Shown: positions 23,101-34,450, counted from the stretch's first letter. The stretch is DNA of 64,000 bases from Megalobrama amblycephala (GCF_018812025.1 NC_063050.1:6858047-6922046); one strand, 5' to 3'. The notes: generated by a model not told the origin, from the sequence alone. Translations and numbers: made by a program.

Positions 23101-23395
23101 CGTATAGCGTTAGTTCTGTCAGGTCACATGAGCTCGCATCAGCTGACTCTCTGATGCTTCAAACTCGTGGCACCCCATTCACTGCCATTATAGCTAAAGC
23201 TTGGAAGTGCCAGGATGTTTATTAATATAACTCAGCCCATGCTAGGCTGCATGGATGGGCAGGAAGGTTTTGCCCAAAACAGAACCATACCGCCATTCCA
23301 AACTGTATAATTGTCAATCAATTTTAATGATGGTGATCCTGACAGATGTGATATTTTGTAAGTGATTTATATGTAAATGTTTGTTTCTTCTTCAG

Positions 23396-23713
23396 GTGTG
23401 TTTGGTGTTGAAGAAATTACAGTGTCAGCAAATGAAGGAGATTCAGTCACTCTGCACAGTGGTGTTGAAACAAACCAACAAGATAGAATTAGATGGTATT
23501 ATAATGACATTCGCATCGCTCAAATCACTGGAAATCTCTCTAAGACCTGTGCAGATAAACAGTGTGGTAAGAGATTCAGAAACAGACTGAAGCTGGATCA
23601 GCAGACTGGATCTCTGACCATCACAAACATAATGACCTCAGATACCGGACTTTATAAACTGAAGATTTTAGGCAGCAGCAGCAGTGAAAAGATCTTCAAT
23701 GTTACTGTTCATG
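23396..23713 (+). CDS. Ig V-like D1 exon of receptor copy 1 (intact frame)
   Basis: A phase 1-1 exon of 318 bases between TTCTTCTTCAG and GTGAGT. It encodes a V-like Ig domain: [16 protein letters not shown] (strand B), [16 protein letters not shown] (C and C'), [16 protein letters not shown] (D and E) and [10 protein letters not shown] (F). The B-strand and F-strand cysteines are absent. A nearby pair, CADKQC, sits between C' and D. The exon is closely similar to 57534-57851. It is open, but it belongs to a gene that is broken downstream. Confidence 0.85.
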
Positions 23714-24269
23714 GTGAGTCACATAAAGAATGTTTAAAAGCATGTGTTTAAATCACAGTCCAGCAAAATACTTGTATTGTTTCGGTCTGGCAGGAATGAG
23801 GTGATGTGAGAATCTAACTGCAGCAGTTTATTTACAAATACACAACAAAGATAATCCAAATGTGGCAGAGGTCCAAACAAGGCTGAACTACCAAACTTGC
23901 AACAGTGAAATAGCAGAACACAAGCAACAGAGAAAAACACTTCAACATAAAAGTCTTTAAACACAAAATAGGTCAAATGAGACAGAAGTTGAGGAGTTCA
24001 GAAAAAGCAACTACCATAATTTATTTTGCAGTTACTTTTGTTTCTACTGAATTTCTCAAGATCCAGGAAATTATTATGTGCTTTTTTCATCATAGCAATT
24101 TGTTGTTGTTGAGTTTTCCCTAAAAAGGATCTTTCAGTCAACTGGCGATTTGTGCTTCTGGTGTTTTTGCTACAGATCAAAAGAAGACAGTGCCAGTGAA
24201 GGAGAGGAAATCAGTCACTTTATACACTGGTGCAGTAAATCATGTAGATTTGATGACGTGGTATTTTAA

Positions 24270-25363
24270 CCCTTTAAGACCTGAAGGCTTTTTAGAGTTT
24301 TTTTTTTTTTTTTTTTTCTGAGCGACACACACAAAGGTAAAGACTCATAACTCCAAAACTCTAGCAAGGAGAGTCAAAAGGTACATTGATAGAAAACATT
24401 TTAAATTTTAAGAAAATATAAATTACATTACATTTGGATATTTTCTTGCTGAGAAACAGCTGATAAAAGACAAAAAATATATATAATTTTCTTTCTTTTT
24501 TTAAAAATCTTTTTTCTTTTTTTTATTTGACATGGAATAACTCAGGAACACAATAAGATCGCTAAAAAATTCTTTTTTGGTGATGCTCTCCTATATGTGA
24601 GCTGCATCTGGTTCAAATTTCGTGGTGATAGCATGAAGAATAGTTTGAAAAATTGTTGTTCATTTTTTCCGCAGCCAGGTGGCGCCAACGGGCGGTAAAC
24701 TCCGGTTTAGAGGTGCTTCTCAGCACTCGTTAAGAGTTTTTCAAAATGGTTGTCATTAAAAAGATGAGATTAAGCTTTAAAATGATATCTATTATGTGTT
24801 ATTCCACGTTGGAAAACGAACATGGATGGGAACATTGGATACATACTGCATCCCGGAGAGATGTGAGACACTTGGGTAAAGTTGGTTTTATATTCGCACA
24901 TTCGGACATCCGTATTCAATGCCTTGTTAATCACACTACATTGACATTCAGTGACATTCACAAGTAAATTGCCATTAAAACAATACTTGCCATTTTGATC
25001 GACTGTGAAAAATGTTGAAGTTGACATTGTTGGTGTCAATATCATGTCGCTGCTTAAAATTCACAAACATTAATTTATTGCACATTTATTGGAAAGTCTG
25101 AATTTATCAGAAGTCCGAATGTGCGAATATAAAACCAACTTTACCCAAGTAGTTAGCGGCTGTGCTATTTTTGTTGTAAACACATATTACTCAGACTCAT
25201 TAGAGGGTGAAAACAACGCAACAGAAGCATGTTGGAGGCTTGATATGAAAGTTTAAAGTCTCTGGTTTTGTATGCAAAAAGAATTTTTGTGCTACCTATA
25301 TGGATTCAATTTTTATTGGCTTTTAAAGAGAGACACACCGACGCTCCATCCGGTCTTAAGGGG
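24270..25363. mobile_element. TTAA-flanked (piggyBac-like) element inside Ig exon
   Basis: The ends are CCCTTTAAGACC and, inverted, GGTCTTAAGGGG. TTAA lies on both sides (24266-24269 and 25364-25367), and the host Ig frame runs up to both flanks. TTAA duplication is the mark of piggyBac-type transposition. There is no transposase frame, so the element is non-autonomous. It contains a smaller inverted-repeat element at 24874-25149. Confidence 0.7.
24874..25149. mobile_element. Small inverted-repeat element nested in the TTAA element
   Basis: The left arm TTGGGTAAAGTTGGTTTTAT and following bases through CGCACATTCGGAC are matched inverted at 25105-25149. The same arm sequence occurs at about 32598-32645 as a lone fragment. 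It has no coding content. Confidence 0.6.
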
Positions 25364-25435
25364 TTAATGACATTGTCATCGCTGAAATCACTGGACATCC
25401 TAATAAGATCAGTAGAGATGGTCAGTGTAAAGATG

Positions 25436-25590
25436 GTGTGGCGAGCAGGACGAGGCCGAGAGCTGTGGGAACGGGCGAGCTCCTCCGTGAGAAACTCGAG
25501 ACCGGTGTGGCGCACAGGTGATGCTCATTAACACTCACGCTACCAGCCGCGCTCTGTTCCCACTGCTCTCGGCCTCATCCTGTACACCAC
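25436..25590. mobile_element. Short GC-rich foldback element in Ig D2 exon
   Basis: The ends are GTGTGGCGAGCAGGACGAGG and its imperfect inverse (GCTCTCGGCCTCATCCTGTA and on to CACCACAT). The arms match for about 45 bases. It is far more GC-rich than its surroundings and interrupts the D2 frame between DGQCKD-type and ERFRDR-type segments. The exact ends and target duplication are unclear. Confidence 0.55.
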
Positions 25591-26195
25591 ATATGGTGAT
25601 GAGAGATTCAGAGACAGACTGAAGCTGGACCACTGGATTTCTGACCATCACAAACACCAAAATCACAGACTCTGGACTTATAAACTACAGATCAACAGCA
25701 GCAGTATTATTAGGAGCTTCAGCATTACTGTCTTTAGTGGGTCTAATTTAGTCATTCAATGGCACAGCAGTAAAGTTATTTCTCTTTTCAGACCACTGCC
25801 TTTTTCTACTTGCTTCCTCAATATTTTCACTGGCTATGATTTCTAGAAAAATGTTTTTCTGTTGGATGTTGCTTAAATCGTAAAATTACTAATTCTTAAT
25901 ATTGTTTTCAAGTCATTCTCTCAGTTTTGAAGACCTCGTGTAATTAACTTTACCCTACTGACATTTAAATCGGCAGAATTTGCAATAACTGCGTGAAAAA
26001 TATTTTAAAGCCCATTTTATAAATAGAATAGGCTCAAAAGCACAATATCAGTGGAAGTGAGATGCAGTTATGATGTAGAATTGGCCTAATCAAGAAAGTT
26101 AACGTAATTTTTCACTTTTTTCTGTATTATGCTCATAAAATCCAGTTATCTTTCTGGAGAGAAAACTCTACAGTTTCTGATGGTTTGTGTTTCAG

Positions 26196-26526
26196 ATGTT
26201 CCTGCTGCTGAACGAGATGAAATGAAGAGAAAGTCAGTGGGCAAATCTGTTACTTTAGACTCTGGTTTAATTAAAACCCTAAATTATTCAATTATATGGT
26301 ATTTTAATCAGATTTCTAATTGCTGAAATCACTGGAAGATCAGAGTAAGATCTGTACAGATGTTCCAGTGTGATGAAGAGATTCAGAGACAGACTGAAGC
26401 TGGATCATCAGACTGGATCTCTGACCATCACAAACATCAGAAACACACACTCTGGAGAATACAAACTGAAGATCAGCAGTAGCAGCAGCGGTGTTGACAG
26501 AATATTCACTGTATTAACTGTCATTG
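26196..26526 (+). pseudogene. Ig D3 exon of receptor copy 1, frameshifted
   Basis: It begins after TTTCAG with [19 protein letters not shown], as in copy 2, and ends at GTGAGT. Against the intact copy-2 exon there are four 1-base insertions between about 26318 and 26372 (GATTTCT, GGAAGA, GTTCCAG, GATGAAG). The frame hits a stop after NQISNC and the last half is readable only in another frame ([20 protein letters not shown]). Confidence 0.85.
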
Positions 26527-26957
26527 GTGAGTATAACTTATTTATTCATTGAATTTCTCCTCCAGTTTTTGAATACGGCTCAATAATATTGTTTTCATTG
26601 TCTCCTATTTGAAAAAAAGAGCTTTATCTCAAGTATTAAAATAGTATCTAAATAGTCTCTATCATCTTCACATGCATATCAAAGTTGTATATCAGCATCA
26701 CAACAAACACAAGCTGTTCCCAAGTCTTATGTTTATATAAAACATGCATAACAATTTTGATCTTTTTCCAATAAACACTGCAGTTTGGTGTTGATCTGAC
26801 AGTGTTGTGATGCTGTTTTAACTGCTCCTCTTCATAAGCTCATCAGATTTATTAGTTAAAACATAAAAAGCTGGCAACAAAAGGTGTAAATATCAATCAA
26901 TTATATTGTAAATGGATAATCAGATGATGTTTAGTAATATTGACTGTATCTCTTTAG

Positions 26958-27071
26958 CTGTTCCAGATTCAAGTTCATCTGTAGAAGGAATATGTGTTTC
27001 TGTTGTTCTGCTGATAACGGTTTCAGCCGCTGGTGTGTTTTGTTATTGAAAGAATCAAGCAAAAAGGAAAA
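26958..27071 (+). pseudogene. Membrane exon of receptor copy 1 with in-frame TGA
   Basis: It encodes [20 protein letters not shown] then [10 protein letters not shown], one membrane span with no charged residue, followed at once by TGA at 27047-27049. The exon sequence continues to a GTGAGT donor and would read KNQAKRK beyond the stop, a typical stop-transfer start of a tail. The same TGA is in copy 2. Confidence 0.75.
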
Positions 27072-27279
27072 GTGAGTATTGCAAAAAGCTGATTTAACAA
27101 GAATGAGTTTTAATTGTGTGAAACAAGTCTTTCATTAGATGTGAAAATACAAACTTTTATTCTAATTTTAACCAAAGTAATGTGTGTTTAATCAAGATTT
27201 GTTGTTGTTCAAATTTTTGTGACATACGGGAGGCAGAGCACTCAAGGTGAGATATTAAACACTGAATTTTTCTCCAGTT

Positions 27280-27985
27280 TTCAGTGTCACATGATCCTTC
27301 AGAAATCATTCTAATATGTTGATTTATTATCAATGTTGGAAACAGTTGTGCTGCTTAATATTGTTTTATAACCTTTTTTGAGGATCCTTTGAAGAATATA
27401 AAGTTAAAAAAAGAACAGCATTTATTCCAAATAGAACTCTTTAGTTGCAATATACACTATTGTTCAAAAGATTGGAATCAGTCATTTCTTCTTTCTTTTT
27501 TGACAGAAACTAATACTTTTATTTAGCAAGGTAATGATAGTAAAGACTTATTGTCACAAACACCAGCTGGAGTGCCCTTTATAGCCACCAGAAGGCACTC
27601 CACCCAGGACTACAGAATATATATATTGTTAGAAAAGATTTCTATTTTGAATAAATTATTCTCTTCTTAAAAAAACTTTTTATTCATCAATGAATCCTGA
27701 AAAAAGTATCACAGGTTCCAAAAAAAGAAAAGAAAAAGGCAGCACAACTGTTTCCAACACTGATAATAAATCGGCATATCAGAATGATTTCTGAAGGATC
27801 ATGTGACACTAAGACTGAGCAATGGCTGATGAAAATTCAGCATTACATCACAGGAATAAATTATATTTAAAGTATATTAAAATAGGAAACCATTATTTTA
27901 AATTGTAATATTTCACAATATTACTGTTCTGTTTTTTTTTCTGTTTTTTTCTATACTTTTGGTCAAATAAATGCAGGCTTGATGA
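27280..27985. repeat. Foldback repeat in receptor copy 1 intron
   Basis: GTGTCACATGATCCTTCAGA with following bases at 27286 is matched inverted near 27790-27815 (CTGAAGGATCATGTGACAC), together with GTTGGAAACAGTTGTGCTGC / GGCAGCACAACTGTTTCCAAC. The same structure is in copy 2 at about 59775-60480, so it predates the duplication. It is non-coding. Confidence 0.65.
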
Positions 27986-28412
27986 GCATAAGTGACTTCT
28001 TTCAAGAACATAAAAAATTGTTTCCAAATTTTTTACTGGTACCCTGTATATATTACTTGCCAATATAATAGTTCAAGCATTTTAGTTATATTTTAATCAT
28101 TGAGCATTGTGACATTGTGTTAAATATTAGGAAAAGAAACCGCACCATACATTCTGCAAATGGCAGAAAAAAACGCGTCTTTAATAGTTTTGTATTTGTG
28201 TAACTAGTCTTTTCATTTCTTTTACCTTCTGTGAATCTTATTTCATACATTGATGGCTACTAATGGTGATTGAATGAAGATTTTGCTGCAGATCTTTCTG
28301 AGGGTAAACCTTCAATCATTCACATCATCTATTACCATCCAGTATGATGTTTTCTCCTTTTCTGTCTGTTTTATCATATTCATATTGTGTTCTTTATGTG
28401 TTTGTGGAATAG

Positions 28413-28495
28413 TGTCACTGCCAGCAAAGGAGACAAATGGTGCAACCAGCCAAAAGAAGAATTCCTCACCATTTTGTGAAGCAAAGTACTTTTGA
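28413..28495 (+). pseudogene. Possible last tail exon of receptor copy 1
   Basis: After a weak acceptor (GTGGAATAG) a phase-1 reading gives SLPAKETNGATSQKKNSSPF and then CEAKYF before TGA at 28493. AATAAA lies at 28527-28532. No ITIM or ITSM tyrosine motif is present. Copy 2 has lost this stretch: its sequence diverges at about 60745. The exon would be unread in copy 1 because of the TGA in the membrane exon. Confidence 0.4.
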
Positions 28496-28559
28496 ATATA
28501 TTTTGTAAATATTTCAAAATCTCCTAAATAAAAACCATATGATATAACCATATATGCTG

Positions 28560-28815
28560 TTTTATTTTATTTTTTTAAACAATGAAAGTAACTTGAATGT
28601 TCTTTGTAATGTTGGAGCCATTTGTAGGTTCCAGATCATGGTTCTTTTCTTCTTTGTGTGTCAATTCACTATACTGTAAAGTCAAACATTTACATTTCAG
28701 AAAATAAAACACAATGTTTATTTTCTTCTTGACTTTGCCATTGTTCAAACAGGCAATGTGATGCGCAATTATCAGTGTCTTATTTTGTGTTATTGGTTCT
28801 TTAGCATTTCTTTCG
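28560..28815. other. Post-gene AT-rich sequence of receptor copy 1
   Basis: It follows the AATAAA at 28527. It is shared with copy 2 at about 60838-60960 (AATGAAAGTAACTTGAATGT). No gene seen. Confidence 0.5.
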
Positions 28816-28823
28816 AGTCTACC

Positions 28824-29758
28824 CTTATGGAAAGAAAATATATTTCCCTATATATGAATGATCAATATATTACATGATTTAACAGTATTTGAAAATATAC
28901 AGAAAAATATATTGCGTAAATATATTACAATATATTGAATAATACATAAGGAATTGACGCTTTTCATATATTGAAAATATGTGATATATTTACTAATATA
29001 TCATAATGTATGTCATTTTATATTCAGTAATATACTTCATAATATATAGATTTATATGTGATCAGATATGGTACTGCATGCATTATATACTGCGGGTATA
29101 TTTACTCATGCAGTTTGAACACATATATGGTTAAGTTAGTTAACAAAAGCACACCTGCGTGTACTAAAGTTTCTACCATAGAGGCTATCACTGTGCTATA
29201 GTGTGCACAGCCGTTACTGTTAAAATAAAATTATTATAGTATTAACAGTGTTCAGCCAATCATAAACCTAACCACAAAAACTCATGCATACCAGAAAACC
29301 TTTTAAATTTCAAAATAATAGAACATTAAACTCTAACAGATTTCCCCCTATATTAGCCTAATATTGAGCAAAATGCATGAAATAACTCTTAGTTTTAATA
29401 TTTACTCTCCTTTAACAGTCAGAAGGAAAGCATGCTGGGAACTAGAAGTCTGTTGTAACCACTGATTGTAACTCATTCCATGAATGTGTGTATATATGTG
29501 TGTACAATACATTCGCATTTATATGGGAACATGTATGTGCAATATATGTACATAATTAAGGATAAAACTTTATGAATGTAATGCTATTTTTGTCTTCATT
29601 TATAAATATTTTGTATCAAAATATAGCCATACATGGTCAATGCATATATTGCAGTATATTGAAAAATATAAGCACAAGTTTCCCATATGTGGAAATGTAT
29701 TATGTAATACATCACATTATATTTTGCAGTATATTCCCATGTATTTTTGTTCCGTAAG
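28824..29758. mobile_element. TA-flanked AT-rich element with CCCTTAT/GTAAGGG ends
   Basis: The left end CCCTTATGGAAAGAAAATAT pairs with the right end TTTTTGTTCCGTAAGGG. Both are flanked by TA. The interior is almost all ATATAT-type words. Terminal words are shared with the middle nested element at 5910-7988. Copy 2 retains only its right part (about 61030-61660). Confidence 0.5.
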
Positions 29759-29766
29759 GGTATAAC

Positions 29767-29932
29767 AGGGGTGGTAAACTCAGCCCTGCAGAGTTCAGCT
29801 CCAAACTCACCTGTATCTTTCTAGTAACCCTTCAGACATTGATTAGCTTGTTCAGGTGTGTTTGATTAGAGTTGGAGTAAAACTCTGCAGGACTGTGGCT
29901 CTCCAGGACCAACGTTCGCCACCCCTGATTTC
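29767..29932. repeat. Short CAGGGGTGG inverted-repeat element
   Basis: It runs from CAGGGGTGGTAAACTC to CGTTCGCCACCCCTG and contains GCTTGTTCAGGTGTGTTTGA, a common fish repeat core. The duplicated copy at 61667 is cut short. Confidence 0.6.
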
Positions 29933-30763
29933 CAGCACACCCTCTCCAAGTAGAGTGCTAGTATCAGAGAGATGAATTTTCTGCTTTGGACACTAGAGAG
30001 CGATGATGTGCTTGTGTTACATTTTCCTAAATATCCAGCAAAGTTATTGTGTGTGATAGTTTAAACCAATGTACTCAATATCCAATTGTTTAATTTAAAA
30101 TAAGTAAAAAAAAAAAAAAAGTAAATGAAAGACAAAGGAGCCCATTTCCACATAAACTAAAAATTGAACATTTTCTGTATGCTCTGATGGTAAACTACTA
30201 AATTAAAACAAAATTTCAGACATCACAATTAAGAGTGAAAACAAATACAGACATTGGCTGTGAATAAAACCAAATGGTGTGAGGCAGGGACCTGTATGAA
30301 TTCTATCATCACTTCCACTAGATACAATGTTTGATCATTGTTTTTTGGGGACATTTTCATACACGGGCTCCGTCTTTGATTTCTGAAAGGAAAAATAACT
30401 AAATCAGGAAAGTGCTGCTTAGACAGAACTACTTAGGCTAGCTTTCTCTCTGAATAGCTTTGTTATTCTCTTAATAACAAGACCTTATTAATGTAATCTT
30501 TATCTACAAATACTGACAAATGTGCTTTGCTTTGAAAAACTACTGTAGAGGACAAATGCTAACATGGAACAGCTAGAGGAAGTGACATCAATCAGGACTT
30601 TTTAAACAATTAAATAATCAAAGAATATATTTATGTTCTGAAGATTCGTTTCGACAACCTCTGTGCCGAGAATGATTGTCTTTCAGACAAAAGCAACAGA
30701 AAAGATACTTTTACTGCATGTCTACAAAGCAACTAATGGATGCTAATATTTGAGCTCAGAATA

Positions 30764-31104
30764 ATGATGAACCGCAGTAATAATAATGATGGTGGAGTTG
30801 ATAAACCACCCACGTATATAGCTGTAAACTTCAGTCACACTCTGACTGCAACAGCTTCTTACATCTTGTTACCTTTTGTCATGTTGTTGGTTTATACAAT
30901 GCTGAATCTGTTCTGTCTTCCTCCTGGGTTTTGACTGCATTAACAAGATGTGTGAAAATGACAAAGTTTTCAATATTGTGTTTTATTAATATTTGTACAC
31001 ATGAATTGCTTGATTTTCTGACCTGTTTTTCTACATTTCTTGTAGATCCAGACTACTTGAGTTCATACCACTACACGAGCAGCAGCCCCCTATATTTATG
31101 ATTA
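30764..31104 (+). CDS. Possible small two-exon membrane protein end
   Basis: ATG at 30764 opens MNRSNNNDGGVDKPPTYIAV, then one hydrophobic span (ASYILLPFVMLLVYTMLNLF) and CLPPGF before a stop at 30932. Further on, after TTTCTTGTAG, a frame reads DPDYLSSYHYTSSSPLYL and a stop at about 31101, which looks like a last exon. A usable donor between them would be needed, and the only candidate (GGGTTTTG) is weak. I do not recognise the product. It could be chance. Confidence 0.15.
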
Positions 31105-31347
31105 ACAATCAAATGATTAATTAGTTAGAAACTAGTTGAATACAGGTGCCATCAGTTGTCTTCTTATAAATGACTTGTTTGTCATTGAGTCAGTATTGCT
31201 GATGCAAAGTAGGCCCTTCATTACCAAACACCAAGTAACTAAATTAGGATACAATTATAGTCATTCGTAAACATTAAACTGTTGGTTACTTTAAAACTAA
31301 CCTTCATCTGGAAGATCACAGGGATAAGTGAATATTTGATCTGTTAA

Positions 31348-31860
31348 AGCCACAATATGTAAATTTTCCCCGCTAGAGGTCACTCATTCAAAACAAAGGC
31401 GAAGCTCGATGACACCTTGATTTCACAGAATCATGGGAGGTGTTGTCTTCACGTCTACAACCGGTGGAAAAGAATCAGGACGGGACTCAGTCAGAAATCA
31501 TGCTCATGGATGAGATTATTAACGTTATGAAGTGGAGCATGGCCGAATGCTGTGAGAGTATTAACAAGGCCGCTGGAGCGATTGCTAATAATAGACGAGC
31601 GCGACACACGTCTCGACAGCAGCGGATCTTTTATTATGCCGCAGTCGTCGCTTCCGCTTCTTCTTCTTCCGCTTCTTCTTCAACGAAAATGCATGAAATT
31701 CATAGTGTGGACAGAGTTCATCTAGACGGTTCGAATGAGCCCGGTGCTGCCTGGATTGGTGAAGATTTAATTTATAATTATAGGAACATTGTCATTTTTC
31801 ATCATTGTGTAACGGGGCGTTTCAGAAAAAAAATCCCATCAGCCTCAGTTCTATAAAAGA
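31348..31860. mobile_element. Left part of a TTAA-flanked element (family of 10492-17673)
   Basis: It starts AGCCACAATATGTAAATTTT after TTAA at 31344-31347 and shares TTCAAAACAAAGGCG and GATGACACC-type sequence with the inverted right end of the element ending at 17673. A 138-codon frame (31440-31856) lies in it. It is serine-rich and unlike any protein I know. The right end was not found. Confidence 0.45.
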
Positions 31861-33382
31861 AAGTGATGAGATTTGTTCTTCTACTTCCACCCTTTTTTTT
31901 CCCACTGACGATTTATGAATGGAAGTCGCGGCAGATCTAAGGTATGGCATTGTGATGCTAGATTAGTAAGTTTTGTGAAATTATTATAAATGTAGTGATG
32001 TGTTAAATAATGCGTTGCCCTTCTCTTTGCTGTACGTCTTCCTGTTCATTGAAATGGAAGTCGCAGCAGGTTTACGTGTTGCATGGTGGCAATAGACCAA
32101 ATGTAAGGATCGTTTGTGCAGTCACATGTCAAATATTGGAAGATTATTGAGTGTTGAACACATGAAGCATCATTTAGGAGGTAGTAGTTTTATTATCCGA
32201 TGATCGCGTGGCCATGTGTATTTTACAAGTGTTTTATTGATGATGTTATTTTGTTTGTTTTTTAGTATTATGGCTGGATGGTTGCCCGAGTGTCATAAAC
32301 CAAAATTACAGATGGTAGAGGTATTATTTTTTTTTTTTTATTTAAAAAATAAAGGGTTTAAAAAGGGAGTTTTAAATGTTTTAATGATTTGAATGTTTTT
32401 CCTGAATGTTTTATTTCTTCTAAAATGTTTTGGTAATGTGATTTTTTTTTTTTTTTTCCTTTGTATTGTAAATATTTATTTTCAGTAATGGATTGTGTTT
32501 TCCCTTACAGGGATGCACGATTACCGTTTATTTTAGGTTGAATTATTGTTGAGATTGTATTTATTTATTTTTTTTGGTTGGATGTTGGACCAGAGACTTC
32601 GGTAAAGTTGGTTTTATATTCGCACATTCGGACTTCCGCTTTCAATAACTTTGTTAATCTGCATTAAAAAAGGCTCATTTAATTTTATGTATCCTCTGTA
32701 TATCTGCATCTTCTGTAAGGTTGAACCCTTTTCCAACATTCACTGTATGACATGTACTGTATTTGAGATACATCTTTTCAGACTGAGGACAACTGAGGGA
32801 CTCAGGAAGACAAAATAGGAAGACATTCACTGATGCTCAAAACAGCATTAAGATACATTAAGGGGTGTGTGAACTTTTCAAACTTGATCAGGGTATTTTG
32901 TCTTCTTGGAAACACAAAAGTATCTTAGCTTCTGCAATACTAAATGAAGAAATATGAACTTTAACCAAAATAAGAAAAAATTACACATCCTGTTCAAGAG
33001 TGTATAGCTTGCAATGAACAGAATTGTAATAGGCCTTTGAATTGCAGTAAAAGGTAAAAGCAAAAATGCAAGTCATGTAGGATTTGTTTAAACTATATAC
33101 ATTTAAATATTCCCATGCAAACTAGTAGCCTATATTTCAATAGGTTTTGAATAGAAAACCATGTTTTAAAAGGTCTTGCTTGTATCTTCACAGACTGAGC
33201 AATAAATTGCCCATTCATGTTTGATTGATTTATGGTTAAAAGTGGTAAATATTTTGTGGGTTAGTGTTAAAGTTTTAGTACATCTAATTACTCAAACTAC
33301 CGATCCAATCTACTCTCCTTTGCTCTTGCAGCTGTGATTGCAAAATGAAACCTGTAAGAAAAATAACACAAAAGGTTACTGG

Positions 33383-33416
<34 letters not shown>

Positions 33417-34450
33417 CAGGACATTATTTAAGTCACAGGCACTGCAAGTCATTAATGACAGTAAAAAATAAAAAAAAAATAAAAAAAATAATAATAATAA
33501 TAATAATTTAAATTATATTTACGTAGAATATTAAGTATGTTAATATGCCAAATTTAATGTTGTTTCAACTTCTAAAATTTAGTTGGGTTAACTTACTTTT
33601 TTAAGTTTTCAGTACATGAAAAGTTTTCATTTTTTTTTTCACTCAACTTAACTTTTTGAGGTACTAATTTCCACTGACTAATTTGATGTACCCCTATGGT
33701 GAAAATCAAGTGTTTGATGTTGTTTAAATGTCTATCTGGTGTTTTTAATATGCTTTAAGACAAACCATGTGCAAATTCATCCATCAACACCATTGAAGAG
33801 TATTTTCTCTTTAAAACTGCAGTAAACCAAAGACATTCTCAAACCCACAGTTTAAAATAGTGTTTCTGACGTCACAAACTATCTTGTAACCAATCACATC
33901 AATGTACCGGTGGGCCTTAGCACATGACCACTCTGAAGCAGGAGAGTCTCAAGAGAATATCTCCTGGTATATTTTTCTGTTGATATAAGAAATCAGGTAG
34001 ATTTGGCAATATTGCAGGTGTATATGTATGTAATGATGTTATGATGAACTATAAGCCTTTCTGAACTGACGTTCTGAGTTGTTCAAAGCGTTTGTCAGGA
34101 TACTGATTGCTATAAGGCAGCTGACTGACTGGCAAATGGGATCATGGTTTGTGTAACATTTGCAACACATTATTAGCTGTTTGTTAACATAGTCAAGCAA
34201 AAGGCTAATCGTATTATTTTCCTTTATGTGTCTGGTGTTGTAAAAAGCAATACCATTGTGCAGCATTTACCTCAGTGAGATCACCGAGTAGATCTCTGAG
34301 CTTGTGCGAGTTAGCATAATTAGCATATTCATAGATCCACATATAATAAATAAGGCAAGAGTGTAGAGTTCCATTCAAGTTATTTTAAGGCATGAAGAAT
34401 TTTTTTCACTGGAAAAAAAAAATGTTTAAATGTGTAATTTTGATGATCAA
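31860..34450. other. No gene recognised; repeat fragments and homopolymers
   Basis: It includes a fragment of the TAAAGTTGGTTTTATATTCG repeat arm at 32598-32660, a poly-T run at 33388-33415, an AATAAT run near 33490, and otherwise anonymous AT-rich DNA. Confidence 0.5.

Larger units (their letters stand above)
24176..25736 (+). pseudogene. Ig D2 exon of copy 1 split by two insertions
   Basis: After a TACAG acceptor the frame reads DQKKTVPVKERKSVTLYTGA and on to MTWYF. It is then cut at TTAA (24266-24269) by a 1.1-kb transposon and resumes at 25364 with the DIVIAEITG-type segment. A second insertion (about 25436-25590) follows, after which [13 protein letters not shown] sequence and a GTGGGT donor at 25737 appear. 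Removing the two insertions leaves an Ig exon of ordinary size. Copy 2 has no counterpart between its two Ig exons. Confidence 0.75.
2064..28495 (+). pseudogene. IgSF receptor copy 1 (CD2/SLAM-like), broken
   Basis: A multi-exon type I membrane Ig receptor gene. Exons seen: signal peptide 2064-2112, Ig D1 23396-23713, Ig D2 24176-25736 (interrupted), Ig D3 26196-26526 (frameshifted), membrane 26958-27071, and a possible tail exon 28413-28495, with AATAAA at 28527. All splice phases visible are phase 1. Copy 2 (50776-59555) is the paralogue, and the blocks 23.1-29.9 kb and 57.2-61.7 kb align along introns too. The gene is dead: two insertions split D2, D3 is 331 bases against 327 in copy 2 because of four 1-base insertions, and a TGA follows the membrane segment. 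Intron 1 is about 21 kb and holds the DIRS element and many other transposons. Gene structure is inferred from splice signals and paralogue comparison. CD2/SLAM affinity is a family-level judgement. Confidence 0.75.
23100..29935. repeat. Segmental duplication block A (receptor copy 1)
   Basis: Homologous to block B at about 57230-61710. Shared landmarks: the GTGGCACCCC / GGATGTTTATTAATATAACT segment at 23168-23225 against 57241-57303; D1, D3 and membrane exons; the 27285-27990 foldback; and the AT-rich tail up to the CAGGGGTGG element. Block A is longer because it keeps D2 with its insertions and the 28.26-29.0 kb segment. Confidence 0.8.

Noticed and set aside
31440..31856. 138-codon open frame
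   Set aside because: It lies in a repeat related to the 10492-17673 element. Composition is biased (serine run from a TTCTTC repeat) and there is no recognisable domain or splice context.
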